From Paenibacillus sp. (lineage in GTDB: Bacteria; Bacillota; Bacilli; Paenibacillales; NBRC-103111), in NCBI GenBank assembly GCA_029239545.1, contig JARBUQ010000336.1, forward strand, positions 1-5,732: DNA of 5,732 nt, in the 5' to 3' direction. The translations under genes and the position numbers were made by a program. Shown here one piece after another: positions 1-4,907 of the stretch. The notes under the pieces are model-generated. The model ran no database searches. It saw only the letters and a program-made list of their open reading frames with translations, and was not told the origin of the DNA. Every line of letters starts with the position of its first letter. Within the stretch, counting starts at the first letter, position 1.

Positions 1-916
1 TTACGATCAATTCCGTACCCGCAATCGACTCTTCCTTAACAGCATATCCATGGTTCTGGGAGGTGATATAACAGCGATTGGATTCCAGATCCTTCACTGG
101 ATGGTTACCGCCGCGATGACCGAACTTCATTTTCTCCGTATCCGCTCCGCAAGCAAGTGCAAACAGTTGATGTCCCAGGCAAATTCCGAAGATCGGAACC
201 TCGCCAAGCAGATCAGCAATCATCTTGGCAGCATGCGGTACATCTTTGGGGTCTCCAGGGCCATTGGACAGCAACACACCATCTGGTGCCAGGCGGCGAA
301 TCTGCTCAGCTGTCGTATCTTGCGGCACGACTACGACATCGCAGCCACGTTTGGACAGATCGCGAATAATTCCGCTTTTGGAGCCGAAATCAACGACTAC
401 TACGCGATACTGTGTTCCCGGGCAGTGGAAAACACTCTTCGTTGAGACGCGTGATACTTGATCCGTCATCAGGCTGCTGGCTTTAAGCTGCTCCATCAAG
501 TCCTCTACAGGACGGTTCGTTGTAGTCAGCATAGCTTTCATAACCCCATGATGGCGGATAATTCTAGTCAGCATACGAGTATCAATTTCGCTGATTCCGA
601 CGACGCCATACTCCTTAAGCAAGCTGTCAACGGAAAATTGGGCCCGCCAGTTGCTTGGTACTTCTTCATGCTGACGTACTACGAAGCCGTGAATGAAAGG
701 ACGAATCGATTCGAAGTCATCACGTGTAATTCCATAGTTTCCAATCAGCGGGTAAGTCATGGTTACAATTTGTCCGCAGTAGGACGGATCAGACAATACT
801 TCCTGATAGCCAGTAATCCCTGTATTAAATACAACTTCACCAACCGACTCGCCCTCGCTGCCGAAAGCTTTGCCAGTGAAAAGCGTACCGTCTTCCAATA
901 ATAATCTTGCTTGCAT
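1..916 (-). CDS. carA: Carbamoyl-phosphate synthase small (glutaminase) subunit, 3' end outside window
   Basis: CarA hydrolyses glutamine and channels ammonia to the large subunit CarB, which makes carbamoyl phosphate for pyrimidines and arginine; it is cytosolic. Reading leftward from ATG at 914-916, 305 codons are open to the window edge without a stop. The B. subtilis homologue has about 364 residues, so roughly the last 60 are missing. Residues 1 to about 130 are the small-chain N-terminal domain (GEVVFNTGITGYQEVLSDPSY near 26-46 in part). From about 171 there is a class I glutamine amidotransferase domain with SNGPGDP (217-223), the nucleophile elbow GICLGHQ (Cys246) and SQNHGYAV (286-293). 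The catalytic His/Glu pair (HPE) lies in the unseen part. GAGGAG (926-931) sits 9 nt before the ATG. The pyrC stop is only 21 nt upstream, so it is co-transcribed. This is the pyrimidine-operon copy (pyrAA in Bacillus naming), judging by its neighbours. Confidence 0.97.
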   Translation of the reverse strand, partial: MQARLLLEDGTLFTGKAFGSEGESVGEVVFNTGITGYQEVLSDPSYCGQIVTMTYPLIGNYGITRDDFESIRPFIHGFVVRQHEEVPSNWRAQFSVDSLLKEYGVVGISEIDTRMLTRIIRHHGVMKAMLTTTNRPVEDLMEQLKASSLMTDQVSRVSTKSVFHCPGTQYRVVVVDFGSKSGIIRDLSKRGCDVVVVPQDTTAEQIRRLAPDGVLLSNGPGDPKDVPHAAKMIADLLGEVPIFGICLGHQLFALACGADTEKMKFGHRGGNHPVKDLESNRCYITSQNHGYAVKEESIAGTELIV

Positions 917-937
917 CCACACTCACTCCTCTATGGG

Positions 938-2227
938 TTATGCTGTCCAAACAACCTTGCCTGCTACCATCGTTAATACCGGCCAGCCCTTCAGCTTCCA
1001 TCCTGTGAAAGGGGTATTGCGGCTTTTGCTAGCAAACGTTGTCGGATCAACTTCTTGTTCAGTTTCCAGGTCTATCAAAGTAATATCAGCTTCAGCACCT
1101 ACTGCCAGTCTGCCCGATTCTAATCCGAATACTTCAGCAGGCTTGACCGTCATGCGATCGAGTAAGAATGCTAGCGTCCAACGTCCGGTGGCAACAAACT
1201 TCGTGTAGAGCAGCGGGAACGCTGTCTCGAACCCTACGATGCCAAAAGGTGCCAGCAGCATGCCGCGTGCTTTCTCTTCATCGCTGTGCGGGGCATGGTC
1301 TGTTACAAGAATATCGATTGTGCCATCCTCCAGCCCTTCCAGAACAGCCTGTACGTCTCTTGGCGTTCGGAGCGGCGGATTCATCTTCCAGTTCGGATCC
1401 ATTCCCGGGATGTCCTCATCGGACAGCAGCAGATGATGCGGGCACACTTCTGAGGTTACCCGGAGTCCAAGCTGCTTCGCAAGGCGAATCAGTCTGACCG
1501 ATTGCTCTGTACTGACGTGACATACATGATAGTGCACTCCAGTCGCTTCAGATAACAGGATGTCCCGTCCTACATGAATCGCTTCGGACTCATTAGGGAT
1601 TCCTTTCAGACCGTTCTTGCGGGCGAATTCGCCTTCGGAGACGAACAAGCCTTCTACGAGAGTGTTATCTTCACAGTGGGCAATGACCGGCATGTCCATC
1701 GAAGCGGCAAGCGCCATCGCATCCTTCATCATCTGAGCGCTCTGTACTCCCACTCCATCATCTGTGAAGCCAATTGCCCCAGCTTCCTTTAAGGCTGCGA
1801 AGTCAGTTAACTCGCGGCCCAGCTGGTTCTTCGTGATGCAAGCGTATGGCAGCACCCTTACGGATTGCGCCGCCTGAGCCTTATCTAGCACGTATTGAAC
1901 CGTGTCCACCGTGTCGATAACCGGTCGTGTGTTCGGCATGCATGCTATCGTGGTGAAGCCGCCCTTAGCTGCTGAAGCCGCACCTGATGCAATCGTCTCC
2001 TTGTGCTCAAATCCAGGCTCGCGTAAATGCACATGCATATCGATCAGCCCTGCGGACATCAGCTTACCTGTCGCATCGATTACTTCATGTCCGGTTAGAT
2101 CCGGCTCTCCCCCGATCCATGCTTCCTTTATTTCGACGATCTTGTTATTTTCGATGTATAAGTGCTTCTTGACCGGCTCTGCGCTGCCCGCTTCCACTAC
2201 GCTGCCATTAAGTATCCAGATTCCCAT
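938..2227 (-). CDS. pyrC: Dihydroorotase, class I (zinc amidohydrolase)
   Basis: PyrC reversibly cyclises N-carbamoyl-L-aspartate to L-dihydroorotate, the third step of de novo pyrimidine synthesis, in the cytosol. The 429-residue length fits the Bacillus class I enzyme (about 428). The metal site is complete by motif: HVHLREPG gives His65 and His67, GFTDDGVG gives Asp157 (the bridging aspartate of class I enzymes in place of a carbamylated lysine), IAHCED gives His184, HVCHVST gives His237, and VTDHAPH gives catalytic Asp310. Other family signatures are CMPNTRPVID (96-105), substrate-loop NPPLR (283-287) and the C-terminal small beta domain ending MVAGKVVW. The start MGIWILNGSVV matches the usual beginning of the family, and GGGAGG lies close upstream. 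pyrB ends 72 nt upstream; no terminator-like hairpin is seen in that gap. carA follows after 21 nt, so it sits mid-operon. No missing key residue was noticed. Confidence 0.98.
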   Translation of the reverse strand: MGIWILNGSVVEAGSAEPVKKHLYIENNKIVEIKEAWIGGEPDLTGHEVIDATGKLMSAGLIDMHVHLREPGFEHKETIASGAASAAKGGFTTIACMPNTRPVIDTVDTVQYVLDKAQAAQSVRVLPYACITKNQLGRELTDFAALKEAGAIGFTDDGVGVQSAQMMKDAMALAASMDMPVIAHCEDNTLVEGLFVSEGEFARKNGLKGIPNESEAIHVGRDILLSEATGVHYHVCHVSTEQSVRLIRLAKQLGLRVTSEVCPHHLLLSDEDIPGMDPNWKMNPPLRTPRDVQAVLEGLEDGTIDILVTDHAPHSDEEKARGMLLAPFGIVGFETAFPLLYTKFVATGRWTLAFLLDRMTVKPAEVFGLESGRLAVGAEADITLIDLETEQEVDPTTFASKSRNTPFTGWKLKGWPVLTMVAGKVVWTA

Positions 2228-2231
2228 GTGC

Positions 2232-2237
2232 CCTCCC
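2232..2237 (-). promoter_or_regulatory. pyrC ribosome binding site with short spacing
   Basis: On the minus strand GGGAGG is followed by only GCAC before the pyrC ATG (2225-2227), a 4-nt spacer, shorter than the 7-9 nt seen before carA, dapH and dapL here. The next in-frame start would remove the conserved N-terminal strand, so the ATG at 2227 is kept. Confidence 0.7.
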
Positions 2238-2299
2238 GAACTGTCATTCGATTTGGTTTGACCTTCATTATCGTCTCAAGCCTTATGTTCTCCTGTCCA

Positions 2300-3214
2300 T
2301 CAAGAGTTAGCCAAGGCGCGCTCAACAACTGCCATGCGGATCGGAACCCCGTTCTGCATTTGTGTGAAAATCTTGGATTTCTCACATTCAACCAGCTCGT
2401 CATCAATCTCGACGTTGCGATTAATGGGAGCCGGGTGCATGATAATCGCGTGAGGCTGCATCCGCGCTGCCCGTTCTACTGTTAACCCGTATTGTTCACG
2501 ATATTCCTCAGCTGAATTCAGCATCCCTTTCTCATGCCGCTCCAACTGGACTCGAAGCATCATCACCACATCCGCTTGCAGCGCTTCTTCTATATCCACA
2601 TAGTTGGCATAACGTCCAAGCTCAGGTGCCTGCATATTAATCGGTGCGCAGAATTGCACTCTTGCTCCCAGCTTCGTTAGACCCCACAGATTCGACCTTG
2701 CCACCCGGCTGTGGAGAATATCACCGATAATCGATACGGTCAGCCCTCTCAGATGACCGAATTGATTGCGCATCGTGTACAGGTCCAGCAAAGCCTGAGT
2801 CGGATGCTCGTTATTGCCGTCACCCGCATTAATGAGCGGTACTTTGATCTTGCTGGCCAGTTCAGCCAGTACGCCGATTGGCTTCAACCTTATGACTCCC
2901 GCGTCGATCCCCATTGATTCAAGTGTCCGCACCGTATCATAGATCGATTCGCCCTTCTCCACGCTTGATGCGGCCGCGGCAAAGTTTAACACCTCTGCAC
3001 CAAGTCTCTTCTCCGCCACTTCGAAAGAAAAGCGTGTTCGCGTGCTATTCTCAAAAAACATATTTGCGACAAATTTGCCATTCAGCAAGTTCGTTACTTT
3101 GTTGGTCTGCTGCTCCCAGTAAGCGGCACGATCCAGAATGCTGCGAATTTCGTCTGCTCCAAGATCCTGAAGACCAAGCATGTGCCGATCAATCCCTACA
3201 TAGGTTTGTGTCAT
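2300..3214 (-). CDS. pyrB: Aspartate carbamoyltransferase catalytic chain
   Basis: PyrB transfers the carbamoyl group from carbamoyl phosphate to aspartate, the first committed pyrimidine step. The 304 residues match Bacillus-type ATCases, which are catalytic trimers without a PyrI subunit; no pyrI is seen here. Carbamoyl-phosphate site: FFENSTRTRFSFE (53-65; Ser57, Thr58, Arg59, Thr60), Lys87 in VEKGES (donated by the neighbouring subunit in the family), Arg109, and HPTQ (137-140). Aspartate-domain motifs: DILHSRVARS (165-174, Arg170), LRVQLERH (Arg221, Gln223) and HPAPINR (260-266). The residue after Arg109 is Leu, where E. coli and B. subtilis have His (see findings). The ATG at 3212-3214 directly follows the pyrR stop TAG (3215-3217), so its ribosome binding site (AAGGGGAGAGG) lies inside the pyrR 3' end and the two are probably translationally coupled. 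No pyrP lies between pyrR and pyrB. Confidence 0.98.
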   Translation of the reverse strand: MTQTYVGIDRHMLGLQDLGADEIRSILDRAAYWEQQTNKVTNLLNGKFVANMFFENSTRTRFSFEVAEKRLGAEVLNFAAAASSVEKGESIYDTVRTLESMGIDAGVIRLKPIGVLAELASKIKVPLINAGDGNNEHPTQALLDLYTMRNQFGHLRGLTVSIIGDILHSRVARSNLWGLTKLGARVQFCAPINMQAPELGRYANYVDIEEALQADVVMMLRVQLERHEKGMLNSAEEYREQYGLTVERAARMQPHAIIMHPAPINRNVEIDDELVECEKSKIFTQMQNGVPIRMAVVERALANS

Positions 3215-3763
3215 CTACGCCTCTCCCCTTTGCTGAAATATGATGACCTCATCGATCTGGTCAATTTCGTCCAAGCGGACTTCGATTTGCTCCAGCTTCG
3301 ATGTAGGCAGGTTCTTTCCTACGTAATCGGGGCGAATCGGCAGCTCTCTGTGTCCACGGTCAACCAAGACGGCCAATTGGATCATTCTCGGTCTACCCAA
3401 GTCCATCAAGGCATCCATTGCTGCGCGAACAGTGCGGCCTGTGTACAGAACATCATCGAACAAAATGATTTTCTTGTCTTCAATCTCAAGCGGGCTGCCG
3501 GCAGGAGCCATCGCTCCAGAATGGACACGTATCACATCGTCGCGGTAACGGCGCACATCCAGTTCGTCTACTGGTACTGGAACTCCTTCGATCTCCTCGA
3601 TTCGTTCCGCGATTCTCCGCGCCAAGTAAATGCCTCTTGTGCGAACACCGATGAACCTGCAGCTTTCAACACCTTTATTTTTTTCCAAAATCTCGTGTGC
3701 AATCCGTGTCAGTGCTCGACGAATTGCGGTTTCGTCCATAATGATGTGTTTGTCGGGAGCCAT
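3215..3763 (-). CDS. pyrR: Bifunctional pyr operon RNA-binding attenuation protein / uracil phosphoribosyltransferase
   Basis: PyrR binds a hairpin in pyr leader RNA in a UMP-stimulated way and promotes transcription termination; in the family it also has some uracil phosphoribosyltransferase activity (uracil + PRPP to UMP). The 182 residues equal the B. subtilis length within one or two. The type I phosphoribosyltransferase PRPP loop is IILFDDVLYTGRTVRA (99-114; Asp103, Asp104). Conserved segments RRALTRIAHE (15-24), GIYLARRIAERI and LVDRGHRELPIRPDYVGKNLPTSK (133-156 in part) carry the positions I recall as important for RNA binding in B. subtilis (here Thr19, His23, Arg139, Arg144, Lys150, Thr154). 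It is the first gene of the operon, downstream of its own attenuator, so it should autoregulate. No in-frame start is found in the stretch just upstream of ATG 3761-3763; GAGGAG (3775-3780) is 11 nt before it. The stop touches the pyrB ATG. Confidence 0.98.
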   Translation of the reverse strand: MAPDKHIIMDETAIRRALTRIAHEILEKNKGVESCRFIGVRTRGIYLARRIAERIEEIEGVPVPVDELDVRRYRDDVIRVHSGAMAPAGSPLEIEDKKIILFDDVLYTGRTVRAAMDALMDLGRPRMIQLAVLVDRGHRELPIRPDYVGKNLPTSKLEQIEVRLDEIDQIDEVIIFQQRGEA

Positions 3764-3808
3764 CCTCTTAGAGTCTCCTCTCCTGGTTACACTAGTGTGG
3801 TGCTGGAC

Positions 3809-3843
3809 AAAAATAAAACTCCTTACCTGTTAGGCAAGGAGTT
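3809..3843 (-). terminator. Intrinsic terminator of the pyr attenuator
   Basis: Minus-strand RNA folds as AACTCCTTGCCT (3832-3843), loop AAC (3829-3831), then AGGTAAGGAGTT (3817-3828): 12 consecutive pairs including one G-U, followed by TTATTTTT (3809-3816). It lies between the pyr promoter and pyrR, 45 nt upstream of the pyrR ATG, so it can only act as a conditional (attenuator) terminator. On the plus strand there is no T-run after the stem, so it is unidirectional. Confidence 0.93.
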
Positions 3844-3976
3844 CGAAAGAAGGCGTTGATATGCATAAACGTATGCTTGCCAGGCAAACATGCCGACAGC
3901 TCGTAATGCACTCTCAGATGGGCATAACATGTCCAAGCAGAGAATTCCTTCTTTACTTCCATTCGAATACCTTGCC
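3833..3976 (-). promoter_or_regulatory. pyr leader antiterminator (long-range helix)
   Basis: The RNA segment GGCAAGGTATTCGAA (3962-3976) can pair with TTCGAACTCCTTGCC (3833-3847): 7 pairs, a 2-nt mismatch, then 6 pairs. GAAGG (3947-3951) with CCTTC (3849-3853) may extend it past a bulge on the 5' side. The 3' arm takes most of the 5' arm of the terminator (3832-3843), so the two helices exclude each other. The 5' arm overlaps the 3' side of the PyrR-binding hairpin, so PyrR binding should prevent antitermination. The helix closes a loop of about 90-115 nt. The pairing was found by eye; energies were not calculated. Confidence 0.85.
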
Positions 3977-4000
3977 AGTCTCACGGGACCGACTTAAAGG
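3970..4000 (-). ncRNA. PyrR-binding hairpin (anti-antiterminator)
   Basis: The nascent leader RNA forms a lower stem CCTT (3997-4000) with AAGG (3970-3973), an asymmetric internal loop (TAAGT opposite GC), an upper stem CGGTC (3987-3991) with GACTG (3976-3980) containing one G-U pair, and a hexaloop CCGTGA (3981-3986). The core GGTCCCGTGAGACT resembles the PyrR binding-loop consensus as I recall it (ARUCCNGNGAGGYU), matching at about 12 of 14 positions. UMP-bound PyrR is expected to stabilise it, which frees the downstream terminator. It begins about 12 nt after the predicted transcription start and directly precedes pyrR. Confidence 0.93.
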
Positions 4001-4019
4001 TGCTATTCAACTGAAAGAA

Positions 4020-4048
4020 ATTATCTCATGTTCGACAAAATAAGTCAA
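4020..4048 (-). promoter_or_regulatory. pyr operon promoter (sigma-A type)
   Basis: On the minus strand a -35 box TTGACT (4043-4048) and a -10 box GATAAT (4020-4025) are separated by exactly 17 nt; each differs from the TTGACA/TATAAT consensus by one base. The predicted start is about 4012-4013, just upstream of the PyrR hairpin, as in the known pyr attenuation leaders. That gives an untranslated leader of about 250 nt before pyrR. Confidence 0.87.
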
Positions 4049-4103
4049 TACATCATACACACAATAACACATAAACTGTCGATAACCAGTCGAACGCTGA
4101 GGA
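4049..4103. other. Spacer between divergent pyr and dap promoters
   Basis: This is the 55-bp segment between the two predicted -35 regions. It is A+T-rich next to the pyr promoter (runs such as ACACACAATAACACATAAA on the plus strand). It contains no gene, no riboswitch that I can recognise (in particular no room for a lysine riboswitch on the dap side), and no clear operator. The rest of the 403-bp gap between pyrR and dapH is taken up by the pyr leader, the two promoters and the short dap leader. Confidence 0.6.
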
Positions 4104-4132
4104 TTGCTTGACCTATCCTTTTGTGCTATAAA
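4104..4132 (+). promoter_or_regulatory. dapH-dapL promoter (sigma-A type)
   Basis: A -10 box TATAAA (4127-4132) lies 17 nt after TTGCTT (4104-4109). A better-looking -35 hexamer, TTGACC (4108-4113), overlaps it but would leave only 13 nt to the same -10 box, so the first pairing is preferred. The predicted start is near 4139, giving a leader of about 28 nt before dapH. Exact boxes are uncertain. Confidence 0.65.
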
Positions 4133-4137
4133 AGAGG

Positions 4138-4150
4138 GTAGACCATCTAC
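4138..4150 (+). promoter_or_regulatory. Small hairpin at the predicted 5' end of the dap mRNA
   Basis: GTAGA (4138-4142) and TCTAC (4146-4150) are perfect inverted repeats around CCA. They would form a 5-bp hairpin at the very start of the transcript, one base before the AAGGAG ribosome binding site (4152-4157). It could stabilise the mRNA end or keep the binding site accessible; with only 5 bp this may be chance. Confidence 0.35.
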
Positions 4151-4166
4151 AAAGGAGACTATTAGC

Positions 4167-4877
4167 ATGACTGAAATGAATACAATGGAAGTTATTAATT
4201 TTATTAAGAACAGCACCAAAAAAACGCCGGTGAAGGTTTACTTGAAAGGCCAGCTCGAGCAGATTGATTTTGGTTCAGAGCTGCAAACGTTTATTACCGG
4301 CCAAACAGGCGTAATTTTTGGTGAGTGGAAGGTTGTAGAACCTCTTCTTGAATCTAACAAAGCGCTAATCGAAGATTATGTGGTAGAGAACGACCGTCGC
4401 AACTCTGCGATCCCTACACTAGACCTCAAGTATATTAACGCCCGTATTGAACCAGGAGCCGTTATTCGCGATATGGTATCCATCGGAGATAATGCAGTTA
4501 TAATGATGGGTGCTTTGATCAATATCGGGGCATCCGTTGGCGAAGGTACAATGATCGACATGAATGCAGTATTGGGCGGACGTGCCAAGGTAGGTAAAAT
4601 GTGTCATATCGGCGCAGGTGCCATTGTTGCGGGCGTAATCGAACCCCCTTCTGCTCAACCCTGCGTGATCGAAGACGATGTTCTTGTTGGGGCCAATGCT
4701 GTTATCCTGGAAGGCGTGCGCGTTGGACAAGGCTCCGTAGTAGCTGCTGGTGCTGTAGTTACCGTGGATGTTCCTCCTTTTACAGTAGTAGCGGGTACTC
4801 CTGCACGTGTGATCAAACAAGTAGACGACAAAACGAAATCCAAAACCGAAATCTTGCAAGAGCTTCGCACCCTGTAA
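4167..4877 (+). CDS. dapH: 2,3,4,5-tetrahydropyridine-2,6-dicarboxylate N-acetyltransferase
   Basis: DapH acetylates tetrahydrodipicolinate with acetyl-CoA, giving N-acetyl-2-amino-6-oxopimelate in the acetyl branch of the DAP/lysine pathway; it acts in the cytosol. From ATG 4167-4169 the protein has 236 residues, the same length as B. subtilis DapH (YkuQ) as I recall it. Residues 1 to about 85 are the DapH N-terminal domain (TPVKVYLKG, FGEWKVVEPL, EDYVVENDRRNSAIP at 69-83). Residues about 90-215 are hexapeptide repeats of a left-handed beta helix (IGDNAVIMMGALINIGASVGEGTMIDM in part; HIGAGAIVAGVIEPPSA; VLVGANAVILEGVRVGQG), ending VVAGTPARVIK. AAGGAG (4152-4157) 9 nt upstream fixes this start; an ATG at 4104 is in frame but overlaps the promoter. 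The dapL partner follows after 30 nt, which favours the acetyl over the succinyl (DapD) assignment. Confidence 0.97.
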   Translation: MTEMNTMEVINFIKNSTKKTPVKVYLKGQLEQIDFGSELQTFITGQTGVIFGEWKVVEPLLESNKALIEDYVVENDRRNSAIPTLDLKYINARIEPGAVIRDMVSIGDNAVIMMGALINIGASVGEGTMIDMNAVLGGRAKVGKMCHIGAGAIVAGVIEPPSAQPCVIEDDVLVGANAVILEGVRVGQGSVVAAGAVVTVDVPPFTVVAGTPARVIKQVDDKTKSKTEILQELRTL

Positions 4878-4907
4878 TCAATCTTCGTTCAGGAAAGGGA
4901 CAAGCCT

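Noticed and set aside
2228..2299. Possible second PyrR attenuator in the 72-nt pyrB-pyrC gap
   Set aside because: No stem followed by a T-run and no sequence like the PyrR binding core were found there.
2197..2406. A 69-codon minus-strand frame spanning the pyrB-pyrC gap
   Set aside because: It overlaps the ends of both genes in another frame, with no good ribosome binding site and no recognisable protein; a short internal start in it also lacks an AGGAG motif.
3182..3859. A 225-codon plus-strand open frame opposite pyrR
   Set aside because: It is antisense to the clearly conserved pyrR and its terminator, shows no recognisable domain, and has no convincing ribosome binding site; it is a by-product of pyrR codon composition.
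3861..4043. A 60-codon plus-strand open frame in the pyr leader
   Set aside because: It runs through the attenuator and the -10 box of the pyr promoter on the opposite strand, where the base sequence is explained by RNA structure.
4104..4166. N-terminal extension of dapH from the ATG at 4104
   Set aside because: The extra 21 residues would be encoded by the promoter region; the downstream ATG at 4167 has a good AAGGAG and gives the family length of 236.
4049..4166. Lysine riboswitch (L-box) or T-box before dapH
   Set aside because: The predicted leader is only about 28 nt and no terminator or T-box motif is present, so there is no room for either element.
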